A stretch of 64,000 nucleotides of DNA from Mycolicibacterium helvum (lineage in GTDB: Bacteria > Actinomycetota > Actinomycetes > Mycobacteriales > Mycobacteriaceae). Of this stretch, positions 8,876 to 19,618 are shown piece by piece. The notes beneath the pieces are model-generated. The model did not search any database and was not told the origin of the DNA. It worked only from the letters and a program-made list of their open reading frames with translations. Position 1 is the first letter of the stretch. Every line of letters begins with the position of its first letter. Location of the stretch: NCBI RefSeq assembly GCF_010731895.1, contig NZ_AP022596.1, positions 4,960,001-5,024,000 of the forward strand, written 5' to 3'. A program made the translations under genes and the position numbers.

Positions 8876-10666
8876 GTGGCATCGTCTTCGGCGCCGGTGC
8901 ATCCCTACCGCTGGCTGGCGCTGTTCCTGGTCCTGCTCATCGGGGTTTACCTGCTGGTCTTCCTCACCGGGGACAAGAAATCGAACCCCAAGCTGGGCAT
9001 CGACCTGCAGGGCGGCACCCGTGTCACGCTGACTGCGCGCACCCCGGACGGATCCAGGCCCACCCGTGACGCGCTGAACCAGGCACAACAGATCATCGGC
9101 GCTCGCGTCAACGGTCTGGGCGTGTCGGGCTCTGAGGTCGTCATCGACGGCGACAACCTCGTCATCACCGTTCCCGGCAACGACGGCAACGAGGCCCGCA
9201 ATCTCGGGCAGACCGCCCGGTTGTTCATCCGCCCGGTGATCGGCCAGCCGATCCCGATCGATGCCATCAAGCAGCAGATGCAGGCCGCGAACCCCGGTGG
9301 CGTGCCGCCGGGCGGGGCGCCCGCACCCGGTGCACCGCCGGCGCCCGCCGCACCGCCTGCGGCACCCGAGCCTGCCAACCCGGCCGCTCCGGCGCCGCAG
9401 CCGCGGCCATATCCGGCCGAGCCGGCACCCTCGCCGTCGCCAACCCCCGAGCCGGCGCCGCCGGCCGCAGAACCGGCTGCCGGCGCACCCGCCGCGCCGG
9501 GCGCGCCCGCGCCCGGTCAGCCCGCGCCGCCGCCGGACCCGCGTAAGGACCTCGCCGCGCGCATCAAGTTCGAGAAAGAGCTGCGCCAGAGCACCAACCA
9601 GAACCTGCTGCTGATCGCCGTGCAGTACATGGCGACCAAATGCGACCAGCCGGACATCCTGGCCGGCAACGACGACCCGAACCTGCCGCTGGTGGCCTGC
9701 TCGCAGGATCACAAGTACATCTACGTTCTGGACAAGTCGATCATCAGTGGCGACCAGATCAAGGACGCGACGTCCGGCCTGGACAACCAGAGCGGCGCCT
9801 ACGTCGTCGACTTGTCGTTCAAGGACCAGGCCGCCACCACGTGGGCCGATTTCACGGCCGCCAACATCGGCACCCAGACAGCGTTCACGCTCGACTCCGA
9901 GGTAGTCAGTGCCCCGCAGATCCGGGAGGCCATTCCTGGCGGGCGCACCCAGATCAGCGGCGGCAACCCGCCGTTCACCGCCGACAGCGCCAAACAGCTG
10001 GCCAACGTCCTCAAATACGGATCGCTGCCGCTGTCGTTCGAATCTTCGGAGGCCGAAACCGTCTCGGCGACACTGGGATTGGCGTCGCTTCGGGCGGGCC
10101 TGATCGCGGGCGCCATCGGGTTGGCACTGGTGTTGCTGTACTCGCTGCTCTATTACCGCGTGCTGGGACTGCTGACGGCATTGTCGCTGGTGGCTTCCGG
10201 CGCCATGGTGTTCGGCATCCTGGTGCTGCTGGGCAGATACATCAACTACACCCTCGACCTGGCCGGTATCGCGGGTCTGATCATCGGTATCGGCACGACC
10301 GCCGACTCGTTCGTGGTGTTCTTCGAACGCATCAAGGACGAGATCCGAGAAGGCCGTTCGTTCCGCTCGGCGGTGCCACGCGGCTGGGCGCGCGCCCGAA
10401 AGACGATTCTGTCCGGAAACGCGGTGACCTTCCTGGCCGCCGCGGTGCTGTACTTCCTGGCCGTCGGGCAGGTGAAGGGCTTCGCGTTCACGCTGGGTCT
10501 GACCACGATCCTCGACGTCGTCGTGGTGTTCCTGGTGACCTGGCCACTGGTGTACCTGGCATCGAAGTCGCCGACCATGGCCAAGCCGGGCCTGAACGGC
10601 CTCGGTGCGGTGCAGCAGATCGCCCGCGAACGCCGAGCGGCCGCAACAGCGACAGGACGGGGGTAA
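8876..10666 (+). CDS. secD: Protein translocase subunit SecD
   Basis: SecD, with SecF, uses the proton gradient to pull exported proteins through SecYEG from the outer side of the membrane. The 596-residue product has a first helix at about 12-30, then the [11 protein letters not shown] motif, a large periplasmic domain, and a C-terminal five-helix RND-like bundle from about residue 400. GTG 8876 follows AGGAGAG. Residues 139-222 are a low-complexity insert made almost entirely of Pro and Ala; mycobacterial SecD proteins are known to carry such an insert. The gene ends 4 nt before secF, so they are co-transcribed. Confidence 0.97.
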   Translation: MASSSAPVHPYRWLALFLVLLIGVYLLVFLTGDKKSNPKLGIDLQGGTRVTLTARTPDGSRPTRDALNQAQQIIGARVNGLGVSGSEVVIDGDNLVITVPGNDGNEARNLGQTARLFIRPVIGQPIPIDAIKQQMQAANPGGVPPGGAPAPGAPPAPAAPPAAPEPANPAAPAPQPRPYPAEPAPSPSPTPEPAPPAAEPAAGAPAAPGAPAPGQPAPPPDPRKDLAARIKFEKELRQSTNQNLLLIAVQYMATKCDQPDILAGNDDPNLPLVACSQDHKYIYVLDKSIISGDQIKDATSGLDNQSGAYVVDLSFKDQAATTWADFTAANIGTQTAFTLDSEVVSAPQIREAIPGGRTQISGGNPPFTADSAKQLANVLKYGSLPLSFESSEAETVSATLGLASLRAGLIAGAIGLALVLLYSLLYYRVLGLLTALSLVASGAMVFGILVLLGRYINYTLDLAGIAGLIIGIGTTADSFVVFFERIKDEIREGRSFRSAVPRGWARARKTILSGNAVTFLAAAVLYFLAVGQVKGFAFTLGLTTILDVVVVFLVTWPLVYLASKSPTMAKPGLNGLGAVQQIARERRAAATATGRG

Positions 10667-10670
10667 CGGC

Positions 10671-11942
10671 ATGGCCAAGGACACCGCGGACGACACCGCA
10701 TCGACCGCCATCGAGGCACCCGATCTGGAGGCTGCCGGCGCCGCCGGACCCAAGCACGGCTTCTTCGTCCGTCTCTACACCGGCACCGGTGCCTTCGAGG
10801 TCATCGGCAAGCGCAGGATGTGGTACGCGATCAGCGCCCTGATCGTTGCTGCCTGCATTGTCAGCGTCGTGGTGAAGGGCTTCACCTTCGGTATCGACTT
10901 CGAAGGCGGCACCAAGGTTTCGATGCCGGTCGCCGGCCAGAACGGCACCGTCACCACCCAGCAGGTGGAGGACGTCTACAGCAAGACCCTGGGCAAGGCG
11001 CCGGAATCTGTGGTGCTGGTCGGCAACGGCGCCTCGGCGACTGTGCAGATCCGCTCGGAAGCCCTGAACAACCAGGAGTCCGAGGAGCTGCGCACGGCGC
11101 TGTTCGACGCGTTCAAACCCAAGGGATCCGACGGCCAGGCCAGCAAGGAAGTCATCAGCGATTCGGCGGTCTCGGAGACCTGGGGTGACCAGATCACCAA
11201 GAAGGCGCTCATCGCGCTCGCGGTGTTCCTGGTGCTGGCCGCCATTTACATCACCTTCCGCTACGAGCGGTACATGGCGATGTCGGCGCTGCTGACCGTG
11301 GTGTTCGACCTCATCGTCACCGCAGGCGTGTATTCGATCGTCGGGTTCGAGGTAACCCCCGCCACGGTGATCGGCCTGCTCACCATCTTGGGTTTCTCGC
11401 TGTACGACACGGTGATCGTGTTCGACAAGGTCGAGGAGAACACCCACGGCTTCGAGCACACCACCCGAAGAACGTTCGCCGAACAAGCCAACCTCGCGGT
11501 CAACCAGACCTTTATGCGGTCGATCAACACCAGCCTGATCTCGGTGCTGCCGATCGTGGCGCTGATGGTGGTCGCGGTCTGGTTGCTCGGCGTCGGCACG
11601 CTGATGGACCTGGCCCTGGTGCAGCTGGTCGGCGTCATCGTGGGCACGTACTCGTCGATCTTCTTCGCCACCCCGCTGCTGGTGTCGCTGCGGGAGCGCA
11701 CCGACTTGGTGCGCACCCACACCCGACGGGTGCTCAACCGGCGCAAGGCAGCAGCCACCGCGAGCGATGTAGTCACCGGCGGTGCTGCCGACCTGGACAC
11801 GGCCGTCGACGCGGTCCCCGCCGAAGCTGCCATCGGGGGGACCCCGACGTTGGCAGTGGGCAACAAGCCCGCACCGGGTGCCCGCCCGTCCAGTGCGCGC
11901 CCAAACCGGCCAACGGGCAAGCGCAGCACCCGAGGGCGATAG
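10671..11942 (+). CDS. secF: Protein translocase subunit SecF
   Basis: SecF is the partner of SecD. The product has 423 residues: a cytosolic N-terminus of about 50 residues, a first helix (YAISALIVAACIVSVVV), the FGIDFEGGTK motif, a periplasmic domain, and the conserved late helices with VIGLLTILGFSLYDTVIVFDKVEEN, the SecF signature. The C-terminal tail of about 100 residues is basic and Pro/Ala-rich. ATG 10671 is just after the secD stop. The lipoprotein gene starts 6 nt after its stop. Confidence 0.97.
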   Translation: MAKDTADDTASTAIEAPDLEAAGAAGPKHGFFVRLYTGTGAFEVIGKRRMWYAISALIVAACIVSVVVKGFTFGIDFEGGTKVSMPVAGQNGTVTTQQVEDVYSKTLGKAPESVVLVGNGASATVQIRSEALNNQESEELRTALFDAFKPKGSDGQASKEVISDSAVSETWGDQITKKALIALAVFLVLAAIYITFRYERYMAMSALLTVVFDLIVTAGVYSIVGFEVTPATVIGLLTILGFSLYDTVIVFDKVEENTHGFEHTTRRTFAEQANLAVNQTFMRSINTSLISVLPIVALMVVAVWLLGVGTLMDLALVQLVGVIVGTYSSIFFATPLLVSLRERTDLVRTHTRRVLNRRKAAATASDVVTGGAADLDTAVDAVPAEAAIGGTPTLAVGNKPAPGARPSSARPNRPTGKRSTRGR

Positions 11943-11948
11943 CGAGCC

Positions 11949-13601
11949 ATGGCTGTCCGGCGCCGGCGCGCCGCCGCTGTCGCAGCGGCGGCTGTCGTGG
12001 GAGTGATCGCGTCGAGCGTTCTGACGTCGTGTTCGGGCAGCCCCGCTGACCAGATCAACTACGCCGTCGACGGCACGCTGATCACCTACAACACCAACAC
12101 TGTGACCGGTGCGGCCTCGGCCGGCCCGCAGGCCTTCGCCCGCGTGCTCGCCGGCTTCAACTTCCACGGTCCCGACGGGCAGGTGCTGGCCGACCACGAC
12201 TTCGGCTCGGTGTCGGTGGTCGGTCGAGACCCGCTGGTGCTGGACTACCAGATCTCCGATAAAGCCGTGTATTCCGACGGCAAGCCGGTGACCTGTGACG
12301 ACATGGTGCTGACGTGGGCCGCGCAGTCCGGGCGGTTCCCGGCCTTCGACGCCGCCAGCCGCGCCGGTTATCTCGACATCGACGGCATCGACTGCCAGCC
12401 GGGCCAGAAGAAGGCGAGGGTGACCTACCTGCCGGGCCGGGCTGTCGTCGACTACCTGCAGCTGTTCACCGCGACGTCGATGATGCCGTCGCACGTCATC
12501 GGCGACGTGCTGGGCCTCGACGTCGCCCGCACCATCCAGAGTGGCGATCCTGCCGGGGTCGACCGCATCGCCCAGGTGTGGAACACCGTGTGGGATCTCA
12601 AGCCCGGTGTCGACCTCAAGCGGTTCCCCTCGTCTGGTCCCTACAAGATCGATTCGGTGCTGCCCGAGGGGGCGGTGGTGCTGACCGCTAACGACCGGTG
12701 GTGGGGCGCCAAGCCCATCACCAAGCGAATCACCGTGTGGCCACGCGGCGTCGACGTCCAGGACCGGATCAACAACGGCACCTTCCAGGTCGTCGACGTG
12801 GCGACCGGATCGTCGGGCACCCTGACCACGCCCGACGGCTATGACCGCCACGAGCTGCCCTCGGGAGGTATCGAGCAGCTCATCTTCGCGCCCGGTGGCC
12901 CGCTGGCGGCGCCGCCGGCCCGCCGCGCGGTGGCGTTGTGCACCCCGCGCGACCTGATCGCACTGAACGCCGAGGTGCCGATCTCCAATGTTCGGCTCAA
13001 CCCGGCCAGCGATGACGCGTTCAGCGGTATCGAAGGCATCGCCATCGCAGGGCAGTTCGGTCCGGCCAATCCCGACGCCGCGCGCGACGCCCTGGGCGGC
13101 CAGCCGCTGACCGTGCGCATCGGTTACCAGGCACCCAACCCGCGGCTGGCGGCCACTGTCGGCGCGATCACCAAATCCTGCGCCGCCGCGGGGATCACCG
13201 TCGTCGACACCACATCGGATACGACGGGCCCGCAGGCGTTGCGGGACGGCAAGCTCGACGTCCTGCTGGCCAGCACCGGCGGCGCGACGGGCAGTGGCTC
13301 GACGGGTTCCTCGGCGCTGGACGCGTACACGCTGTTCTCCGGCGACGGCAACAACCTGCCCCGCTACTTCAACCCGCAGATCGACGGCATTATCTCCGCG
13401 CTCGCGGTCACCGCCGACGCCAAGCAACAGGCCAAGCTCCTGAGCGACAGTTCGCCGATCCTGTGGGACGACATGCCGACCCTGCCGCTGTACCGTCAGC
13501 AGCGCACGGTGCTGGCGTCGAAGAAGATGTATGCCGTGGAAGGCAATCCGACCAAGTGGGGCGCGGGCTGGAACATGGATCGGTGGGTTTACGAGAAGTG
13601 A
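11949..13601 (+). CDS. Solute-binding lipoprotein of the SBP_bac_5 type
   Basis: The 550-residue product has an N-terminal signal (basic RRRR, hydrophobic core) ending in the lipobox LTSC with Cys28 as the lipidated residue. The rest fits the peptide/nickel (DppA/OppA-like) solute-binding family: an early [22 protein letters not shown] block and a [21 protein letters not shown] block are typical. No permease or ATPase gene is beside it; instead it sits between secF and apt, overlapping apt by 4 nt. The M. tuberculosis counterpart, as I recall, is Rv2585c. Its ligand is unknown, and the fixed position in the sec-apt-rel operon is a puzzle. Confidence 0.88.
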   Translation: MAVRRRRAAAVAAAAVVGVIASSVLTSCSGSPADQINYAVDGTLITYNTNTVTGAASAGPQAFARVLAGFNFHGPDGQVLADHDFGSVSVVGRDPLVLDYQISDKAVYSDGKPVTCDDMVLTWAAQSGRFPAFDAASRAGYLDIDGIDCQPGQKKARVTYLPGRAVVDYLQLFTATSMMPSHVIGDVLGLDVARTIQSGDPAGVDRIAQVWNTVWDLKPGVDLKRFPSSGPYKIDSVLPEGAVVLTANDRWWGAKPITKRITVWPRGVDVQDRINNGTFQVVDVATGSSGTLTTPDGYDRHELPSGGIEQLIFAPGGPLAAPPARRAVALCTPRDLIALNAEVPISNVRLNPASDDAFSGIEGIAIAGQFGPANPDAARDALGGQPLTVRIGYQAPNPRLAATVGAITKSCAAAGITVVDTTSDTTGPQALRDGKLDVLLASTGGATGSGSTGSSALDAYTLFSGDGNNLPRYFNPQIDGIISALAVTADAKQQAKLLSDSSPILWDDMPTLPLYRQQRTVLASKKMYAVEGNPTKWGAGWNMDRWVYEK

Positions 13602-14125
13602 GTGATTCCGTCGTCGACGTCATCAAGTCGCTGACCCGCGAGGTGCCCGACTTTCCCGAGCCCGGCATTCAGTTCAAGGACCTCACCCCGGTGCTGGCTG
13701 ATCGCAACGGGCTGGCTGTCGTCACCGACGCGCTGGCCGAGATCGCGGCCGGCGCCGACCTGGTGGCCGGTATCGATGCCCGCGGTTTCCTGCTGGGCGG
13801 TGCGGTGGCCCACCGACTGGGCGTCGGAGTCCTGGCCATTCGCAAGGGCGGAAAGCTGCCCCCGCCGGTGCACAGCCAGACCTACACCCTCGAGTACGGC
13901 ACGGCGACTTTGGAGATTCCCGCCGATGGCATCGACCTGGCGGGGCGTCGCGTCGTGATCATCGACGACGTGCTCGCCACCGGCGGTACCTTGGCCGCAG
14001 CGGGCGCTTTGCTGGCGGCCAGCGGGGCAGAGGTTCCGATCGCGGCGGTGGTGCTGGAACTCTCGGGGCTCGGCGGCCGGGACAAGATTTCCCCGCTGCA
14101 GGTTGCGAGCCTCCAGACCATCTGA
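13598..14125 (+). CDS. apt: Adenine phosphoribosyltransferase
   Basis: This enzyme makes AMP from adenine and PRPP (purine salvage). The protein has 175 residues with the PRPP-binding motif [13 protein letters not shown] at 119-131 and the usual [13 protein letters not shown] start. GTG 13598 overlaps the lipoprotein stop in a GTGA arrangement, which implies translational coupling; a longer frame from 13463 would lie inside the lipoprotein gene. rel follows 70 nt downstream. Linking apt and rel puts purine salvage next to the enzyme that consumes GTP/GDP in the stringent response. Confidence 0.96.
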   Translation: MSDSVVDVIKSLTREVPDFPEPGIQFKDLTPVLADRNGLAVVTDALAEIAAGADLVAGIDARGFLLGGAVAHRLGVGVLAIRKGGKLPPPVHSQTYTLEYGTATLEIPADGIDLAGRRVVIIDDVLATGGTLAAAGALLAASGAEVPIAAVVLELSGLGGRDKISPLQVASLQTI

Positions 14126-14195
14126 GTCCGCCTGCCACTCGGCAGCTCGGGGAGCGATATCCTCGAAGTCGGTCCGATGGCGAGGAGGTGACGGC

Positions 14196-16547
14196 GTGGT
14201 GGACGACAACGGTGCGCTCACCTCCGCGCCGGCGCCGGTTTCCGATATCCCACCCGCTGAGCCGCGGGTCGAGACGCCGAAGACCACCAGCAGCGCATCG
14301 CGCCGGGTGCGTGCCCGGCTGGCACGCCGGATGACCTCGCAACGCAGCACCGTCAACCCGGTTCTGGAACCGCTGGTCGCCGTGCACCGGGAGATGTACC
14401 CGAAGGCCGACCTGGCGATCCTGCAGCGCGCCTACGAAGTGGCCGAGGCCAAACATGCCGATCAGCTGCGGCGGTCCGGTGACCCGTACATCACTCATCC
14501 GCTGGCAGTGGCCAACATTCTCGCCGAGCTCGGCATGGACACCATCGCATTGGTGGCGGCGCTGTTGCACGACACCGTCGAGGACACCGGTTACGCCATG
14601 GAGGCGTTGACCGCCGACTTCGGCGAAGAAGTAGCCCACCTGGTGGACGGCGTCACAAAGCTGGACAAGGTGGCCCTGGGCACCGCGGCCGAGGGCGAGA
14701 CCATCCGCAAGATGATCATCGCGATGGCCCGGGATCCCCGGGTGCTCGTCATCAAGGTCGCCGACCGGCTGCACAACATGCGCACCATGCGGTTCCTACC
14801 GCCGGAGAAACAGGCCCGTAAGGCCCGTGAGACGCTGGAAGTCATTGCCCCGCTTGCTCATCGGCTGGGGATGGCGACCGTGAAGTGGGAGCTCGAGGAT
14901 CTGTCCTTCGCGATCCTGCATCCCAAGCGCTACGAAGAGATCGTCCGGCTGGTCGCCGACCGGGCGCCGTCGCGGGACACCTACCTGGCCAAGGTTCGTG
15001 CCGAGATCATCGCGGCGCTATCCGGGATGAAGATCACCGCCACTGTTGAGGGCAGGCCCAAGCACTACTGGTCGATCTATCAGAAGATGATCGTCAAAGG
15101 CCGCGACTTCGACGACATCCACGATCTGGTGGGTGTGCGGATCCTGTGTGACGAGATCCGGGACTGCTATGCGGCTGTGGGCGTTGTGCATTCGCTGTGG
15201 CAGCCGATGCCCGGCCGGTTCAAGGACTACATTGCCCAGCCGCGATTCGGGGTGTACCAGTCGCTGCACACCACCGTCGTCGGCCCGGAGGGCAAACCGC
15301 TGGAGGTGCAGATCCGCACCGAGACCATGCACAAGACGGCCGAGTTCGGCATCGCCGCGCACTGGCGATACAAGGAAACCAAGGGCCGCAACGGAGTTCC
15401 GGCCTTGAACGCCGCGGCCGAGATCGATGACATGGCGTGGATGCGGCAATTGCTCGACTGGCAGCGGGAGGCCGCCGACCCCGGCGAGTTCCTCGAGTCG
15501 CTTCGCTACGACCTCGCGGTGCAGGAGATCTTCGTGTTCACCCCGAAGGGTGACCTCATCACACTCCCGGCCGGCTCGACTCCGGTGGATTTCGCGTACG
15601 CGGTGCACACCGAGGTCGGCCACCGGTGTATCGGCTCCCGGGTCAACGGACGACTCGTCGCGCTGGAGCGCAAACTGGAAAACGGCGACCAGGTTGAGGT
15701 TTTCACCTCCAAGGCGCCGAACGCAGGCCCATCACGGGACTGGCAGACGTTCGTGGTGTCGCCGCGGGCAAAGGCCAAGATCAGACAGTGGTTCGCCAAG
15801 GAGCGCCGCGAGGAGGCCCTGGAAGCAGGTAAGGACTCCATCGCCCGCGAGGTTCGCCGGGGCGGTCTGCCGCTACAGAGGCTGGTCAACGCCGAAGCGA
15901 TGGGCGCGTTGGCCCAGGAACTGCGGTATGCGGACGTCTCGGCGCTCTACACGGCGGTCGGGGAGGGCCACGTCTCACCCCGGCACGTGGTGCAGCGGCT
16001 GGTGGACCAGCTCGGTGGTGCTGAAAGCGCCGAAGACGAACTGGCCGAACGCTCGACGCCGGCCACCATGCCGGTGCGCCACCGAAGCACCGACGACACC
16101 GGCGTCGCGGTGCCCGGTGCGCCCGGTGTGCTGACCAAACTGGCCAAGTGCTGCACACCGGTGCCCGGTGACAACATCATGGGCTTCGTGACCCGCGGCG
16201 GTGGAGTCAGCGTGCACCGCACGGACTGCACGAATGCCGGATCACTGCAGCAGCAGTCGGAACGGATCATCGAGGTGACGTGGGCGCCGTCGCCCACGTC
16301 GGTGTTCCTGGTGGCTATCCAGGTCGAGGCGCTCGACCGGCACCGGCTGCTCTCCGACGTCACCCGGGTGCTGGCCGACGAGCGGGTCAACATCCTGTCG
16401 GCCTCGGTGACCACCTCCAATGATCGAGTGGCGATCAGCCGCTTCACCTTTGAGATGGGTGATCCCAAGCACCTCGGACACGTGCTCAACGCGGTCCGCA
16501 ATATCGAGGGTGTCTACGACGTGTACCGGGTGACGAGCGCGGCCTGA
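14196..16547 (+). CDS. rel: Bifunctional (p)ppGpp synthetase/hydrolase
   Basis: Rel makes and degrades the alarmone (p)ppGpp. The 783-residue product has the hydrolase domain with the HD motif in LLHDTVEDT, the synthetase domain ([13 protein letters not shown] and [21 protein letters not shown]), the TGS domain ([32 protein letters not shown]), a Zn-finger-like helical region with KCCTPVPGD, and a C-terminal ACT domain. Both catalytic centres look intact. GTG 14196 was chosen because AGGAGG lies 7 nt upstream and the homologue starts near here; the first 60 residues are variable. It is the last gene of the yajC-to-rel run. Confidence 0.97.
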   Translation: MVDDNGALTSAPAPVSDIPPAEPRVETPKTTSSASRRVRARLARRMTSQRSTVNPVLEPLVAVHREMYPKADLAILQRAYEVAEAKHADQLRRSGDPYITHPLAVANILAELGMDTIALVAALLHDTVEDTGYAMEALTADFGEEVAHLVDGVTKLDKVALGTAAEGETIRKMIIAMARDPRVLVIKVADRLHNMRTMRFLPPEKQARKARETLEVIAPLAHRLGMATVKWELEDLSFAILHPKRYEEIVRLVADRAPSRDTYLAKVRAEIIAALSGMKITATVEGRPKHYWSIYQKMIVKGRDFDDIHDLVGVRILCDEIRDCYAAVGVVHSLWQPMPGRFKDYIAQPRFGVYQSLHTTVVGPEGKPLEVQIRTETMHKTAEFGIAAHWRYKETKGRNGVPALNAAAEIDDMAWMRQLLDWQREAADPGEFLESLRYDLAVQEIFVFTPKGDLITLPAGSTPVDFAYAVHTEVGHRCIGSRVNGRLVALERKLENGDQVEVFTSKAPNAGPSRDWQTFVVSPRAKAKIRQWFAKERREEALEAGKDSIAREVRRGGLPLQRLVNAEAMGALAQELRYADVSALYTAVGEGHVSPRHVVQRLVDQLGGAESAEDELAERSTPATMPVRHRSTDDTGVAVPGAPGVLTKLAKCCTPVPGDNIMGFVTRGGGVSVHRTDCTNAGSLQQQSERIIEVTWAPSPTSVFLVAIQVEALDRHRLLSDVTRVLADERVNILSASVTTSNDRVAISRFTFEMGDPKHLGHVLNAVRNIEGVYDVYRVTSAA

Positions 16548-16681
16548 CCAACCTGCGTACACCGGACTCATAGGCCAACGCCTCAGCGCCGCAGATTATT
16601 TCATTGAAACCGACGGAATAACTAACCGCCGCAACACTCTTGTTCGTAGTGGCCAAGATCCCTCTTGGAAAGAGATTCGCT

Positions 16682-16927
16682 ATGAACAGATTTCACGTGT
16701 TATCAGCAACTATCGGGGCCGGTGCCCTCGTTTCGTTCGGTGCATTCGCCGCGATGACGGCCAGTCCGCAGACCGAGACCGGCTCATTTTTGAGTTCGGA
16801 AATGTCTACCGGAGTCACGGTCACACAATCGCCAGGGCCGACCAAGGCTGAACTGCCGGTTGCGGTACCCGCCATCAAGGGGCCGGCACCTTTGCCGCCA
16901 GAGGAACAGGGCCTGCCCGGCGGATAG
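16682..16927 (+). CDS. Small secreted proline-rich protein
   Basis: The 81-residue product has a signal-peptide-like N-terminus (MNRFHV, then a hydrophobic core ending FGAFAAMTA) and a mature part rich in Thr, Pro and Ser. ATG 16682 follows GGAAAGAG; an upstream in-frame extension to 16640 lacks support. Its end lies 10 nt from the convergent cyclophilin gene. No family recognised; it resembles other short mycobacterial secreted proteins only in general character. Confidence 0.7.
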   Translation: MNRFHVLSATIGAGALVSFGAFAAMTASPQTETGSFLSSEMSTGVTVTQSPGPTKAELPVAVPAIKGPAPLPPEEQGLPGG

Positions 16928-16937
16928 TCGCGCAGGC

Positions 16938-17936
16938 TCAGTTCAGCCGGATTGACTTGATCGTCACCGGTTTCGCTGGTTTCCCGTCATCGGCACTTCC
17001 GGCGATACCGATCGCGGCGATGTCTTCGATCACCCCAAAACCGGTCTTGTCGACCTGTCCGAACGCCGTATAGGTGGGCGGCAGCTTCGAATCGCGGTAG
17101 ACGATGAAGAACTGGCTGCCGTTGGTGTCGGGCCCGGCGTTGGCCATGGCCAGCGTGCCGCGCGGATATGTGACGGCCTGCTTGAGCGCGGGGTCGAACG
17201 GGCGGAACTGGTTGGTCGGGTACTCGTTGGCGAACCGGTATCCCGGCCCGCCGGTTCCGTTGCCGGTCGGGTCACCGCATTGCAGCACCGATAGCGATCG
17301 TGAGTCGGTGAGCCGATGGCACGGAGTGTTGTCGAAGTAGTTCTGTTTGACCAGGCTCTCGAAGCTGTTGACCGTGCACGGCGCCTTGGCGTTGTCGAGG
17401 TGCACGACGATGGGGCCTGCGTTGGTGACGATCGTCGCGTCTACCGTCACCGGTGTGGTGGACGCTTTGCCGGGCTGCGGCGGCTTGACCGGCTTGTCGG
17501 CCGGGGTAGCGGTGGCCGGGTACTGGCAGTTGGCGCCAAGGGCGGCCGGTGGGTTGAACGGTGGCAGTTGGTCGCTGCCGGGTCCGGCCGTCGTCGTCCG
17601 CCCCGGAATGCCGGCACCGCCGGTGCGCTCCAACTCCCGCGCCATCCAGGAGAAGAACACGATGCCGGCGACCAGGACCAGGATGCTGAGCACGGTCACC
17701 AGGTAGCTGATCACCAGTCCGGCGATCGCCAGCCCGCGGCCTTCCTCACCGGACTTCTTGATCTGCGACAGCGAGATGTGGCCGAACACGATGCCCAGCG
17801 GCGCGAACACGAACGCACAGATCAGCGACGCGATCGCCATCCCATTGGTCGGCTGTGGTGTCGGATACGGATACGGCCCAGGCCCGTACGGCGCGCCGTA
17901 CGGCGGTGGCGGCGGGTAATACGGTGGTTGGCTCAT
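16938..17936 (-). CDS. Membrane-anchored cyclophilin with DUF4190-type N-terminus
   Basis: The 332-residue product starts with a Pro/Tyr/Gly-rich cytosolic stretch (residues 1-30), continues with a DUF4190-like two-helix region (about 31-100: GMAIASLICAFVFAPLGIVFGHISLSQI and LVISYLVTVLSILVLVAGIVFF), and ends in a cyclophilin domain (about 165-330) with PCHRL, LQCGDPTGNGTGGPGYRFANEYP, GSQFFIVY and YTAFGQV. Such proteins catalyse cis-trans isomerisation of prolyl bonds, here outside the membrane. It lies 5 nt downstream of a second cyclophilin gene with the same catalytic blocks, so the pair looks like a tandem duplication in which this copy gained a different anchor. Confidence 0.9.
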   Translation of the reverse strand: MSQPPYYPPPPPYGAPYGPGPYPYPTPQPTNGMAIASLICAFVFAPLGIVFGHISLSQIKKSGEEGRGLAIAGLVISYLVTVLSILVLVAGIVFFSWMARELERTGGAGIPGRTTTAGPGSDQLPPFNPPAALGANCQYPATATPADKPVKPPQPGKASTTPVTVDATIVTNAGPIVVHLDNAKAPCTVNSFESLVKQNYFDNTPCHRLTDSRSLSVLQCGDPTGNGTGGPGYRFANEYPTNQFRPFDPALKQAVTYPRGTLAMANAGPDTNGSQFFIVYRDSKLPPTYTAFGQVDKTGFGVIEDIAAIGIAGSADDGKPAKPVTIKSIRLN

Positions 17937-17941
17937 GGCCG

Positions 17942-18838
17942 CTAGTCCAGCAGGATCGACTTGACCTGCACGTCGGTTGTCGGCTTGCCGTCCTGGCCGC
18001 CGCCGGCAACCCCGGCGCCGGCGATCTTGTCCAGCGTGGCCAGGCCGGTCGCGTCGATCGTGCCGAACGCGGTGTAGTTCGGCGGCAGCTGCGAATCCTT
18101 GTAGACCAGGAAGAACTGGCTGCCGTTGGTGCCGGGCCCGGCGTTGGCCATGGCCAGTGTTCCGCGCGGGTAGGTCACCGGCTCCTGCAGGGCGGGATCA
18201 CCCTGCGGGTACTGGTCCGTCGGGTACTCGTTGGCGAACTGGTAGCCCGGTCCGCCGGTTCCGTTGCCGGTCGGGTCGCCGCACTGCAGCACCGACAGCG
18301 ACGGCGATGTGGTCAGCCGGTGGCAGGGGGTGTTGTCGAAGTAGCCCTTCTGGGCCAGGCTGGCGAAGCTGTTGACCGTGCACGGGGCCTTGGCGTTGTC
18401 CAGGATCAGCCCCAGGTTGCCTTGGTTGGTGCTCATACTGACGCTCACCGTCGGCGGGGTGGTCGGCACCTTGCCACTGTGTGGCGGGTCGACCTTTCTG
18501 CTGGCCGGTTCGGGCGACGCCGGGTACTGGCAGTTGGTGCCCAGGTTCGCGCCGGGTTTGAAGGCCGGCAGGCCGCCGGTGGCGGGGGGAGCGGTGGAGG
18601 GCCCAGCGGGGTCTGCGGGTGCACTGCTCGGCGCGGAGGATGCCGCCGTGGTGGTCTTGTTGTCGTCGTTCTTGTTGGTCAAGACGAACGTGGCGACCAG
18701 TGCTGCGGCCACGATGATCGCCACGACACCGCCGATGATGACGAACAACTGGCGACGCTTCTCCTGTTGGGCGCGACGCTCCAGCTGCCGCTCGAGTTTG
18801 CGCTTGGCGGTCTCACGTCGCTGTTCGTTGGTGGGCAC
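17942..18838 (-). CDS. ppiB: Membrane-anchored cyclophilin-type peptidyl-prolyl isomerase
   Basis: The product has 298 residues. A basic coiled N-terminus (residues 1-32, rich in Arg, Lys, Glu, Gln) precedes one helix (LFVIIGGVVAIIVAAALVATFVL), then a Ser/Ala/Pro linker and a cyclophilin domain (about 125-298). The catalytic blocks PCHRL, LQCGDPTGNGTGGPGYQFANEYPTDQ, GSQFFLVYKDSQLPPNYTAFG match the downstream paralogue. GTG 18838 has GGAGG upstream. Position before the glyoxalase II gene and hisS matches M. tuberculosis ppiB (Rv2582, from memory). It starts the two-gene operon. Confidence 0.93.
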   Translation of the reverse strand: MPTNEQRRETAKRKLERQLERRAQQEKRRQLFVIIGGVVAIIVAAALVATFVLTNKNDDNKTTTAASSAPSSAPADPAGPSTAPPATGGLPAFKPGANLGTNCQYPASPEPASRKVDPPHSGKVPTTPPTVSVSMSTNQGNLGLILDNAKAPCTVNSFASLAQKGYFDNTPCHRLTTSPSLSVLQCGDPTGNGTGGPGYQFANEYPTDQYPQGDPALQEPVTYPRGTLAMANAGPGTNGSQFFLVYKDSQLPPNYTAFGTIDATGLATLDKIAGAGVAGGGQDGKPTTDVQVKSILLD

Positions 18839-18946
18839 CGTGGTGGTCCTCCGTTGATGATCGGTTGAGTCGGCACCGAGTGTGCCAGCTAATGCTGAGG
18901 CCAGGGGGCGCGACCCTCACGAACAGGGGATGGGAAACTGGACGAC

Positions 18947-19618
18947 GTGCTACTCACCGGGTTCCCGGCCGGCATGTTGGCATGCAACTGCTACGTGCTG
19001 GCCCCACGCGCCGGGGCCGACGCCATCGTCGTCGACCCGGGTCAGCGTGCGATGGGGAATCTGCGCCGCATTCTCGACGAGAATCGGCTGACCCCGGCGG
19101 CCGTCCTGCTCACCCATGGGCACATTGACCACATGTGGTCGGCGCAGAAGGTGGGCGACACGTTCGGCTGCCCGGTGTTCATCCACCCCGAGGATCGCTT
19201 CATGCTCGCCGACCCGATCCGCGGGTTCGGGCCCAGACTGGGCCAGCTCGCGTTCGGTGCGCTGTTCCGCGAGCCCAAGCAGGTCGTGGAACTCGACCGC
19301 GACGGGGACAAGATCGAACTCGGCGGCATCACCGTGACCGTCGACCACACGCCGGGACACACGCGCGGGTCGGTGGTGTTCAGGGTGGACCGGGCCGGTT
19401 TGCAAGATCCGCTGGTCTTCACCGGCGACACCCTGTTCAAACAGACGGTGGGTCGCACCGACCTGCCAGGCGGCAGCGGACGGGACCTGCTCGGCTCGAT
19501 TGTTGACAAACTGTTGGTGCTCGACGACGACACCCTGGTATTACCGGGGCACGGTGAATCCACCACCATTGGTCTCGAACGCCGCACCAACCCATTCCTC
19601 GAAGGTCTGACTCAGTGA
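18947..19618 (+). CDS. Metallo-beta-lactamase-fold hydrolase (glyoxalase II-like)
   Basis: This 223-residue zinc hydrolase carries the metal-binding THGHIDH motif (HxHxDH at 57-62), a later TPGHTRGSV histidine, FTGDTLF with the bridging Asp, and a C-terminal LPGHGEST histidine. That set is complete for a binuclear site. Annotated homologues are called hydroxyacylglutathione hydrolase, but mycobacteria lack glutathione, so the true thioester may be a mycothiol conjugate or something else. GTG 18947 was chosen from homologues. The stop overlaps the hisS start (GTGA), so the two are coupled. Confidence 0.92.
   Translation: MLLTGFPAGMLACNCYVLAPRAGADAIVVDPGQRAMGNLRRILDENRLTPAAVLLTHGHIDHMWSAQKVGDTFGCPVFIHPEDRFMLADPIRGFGPRLGQLAFGALFREPKQVVELDRDGDKIELGGITVTVDHTPGHTRGSVVFRVDRAGLQDPLVFTGDTLFKQTVGRTDLPGGSGRDLLGSIVDKLLVLDDDTLVLPGHGESTTIGLERRTNPFLEGLTQ

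Noticed and set aside
8837..10753. A 638-codon minus-strand frame over secD
   Set aside because: Antisense to secD, with repetitive Arg/Gly runs mirroring the Pro/Ala insert; no ribosome site or motif.
10488..13427. A 979-codon open frame on the minus strand
   Set aside because: It is antisense to secD end, secF and the lipoprotein gene, all of which have clear family motifs. Its translation is low-complexity Arg/Gly/His/Val as expected for high-GC shadow frames.
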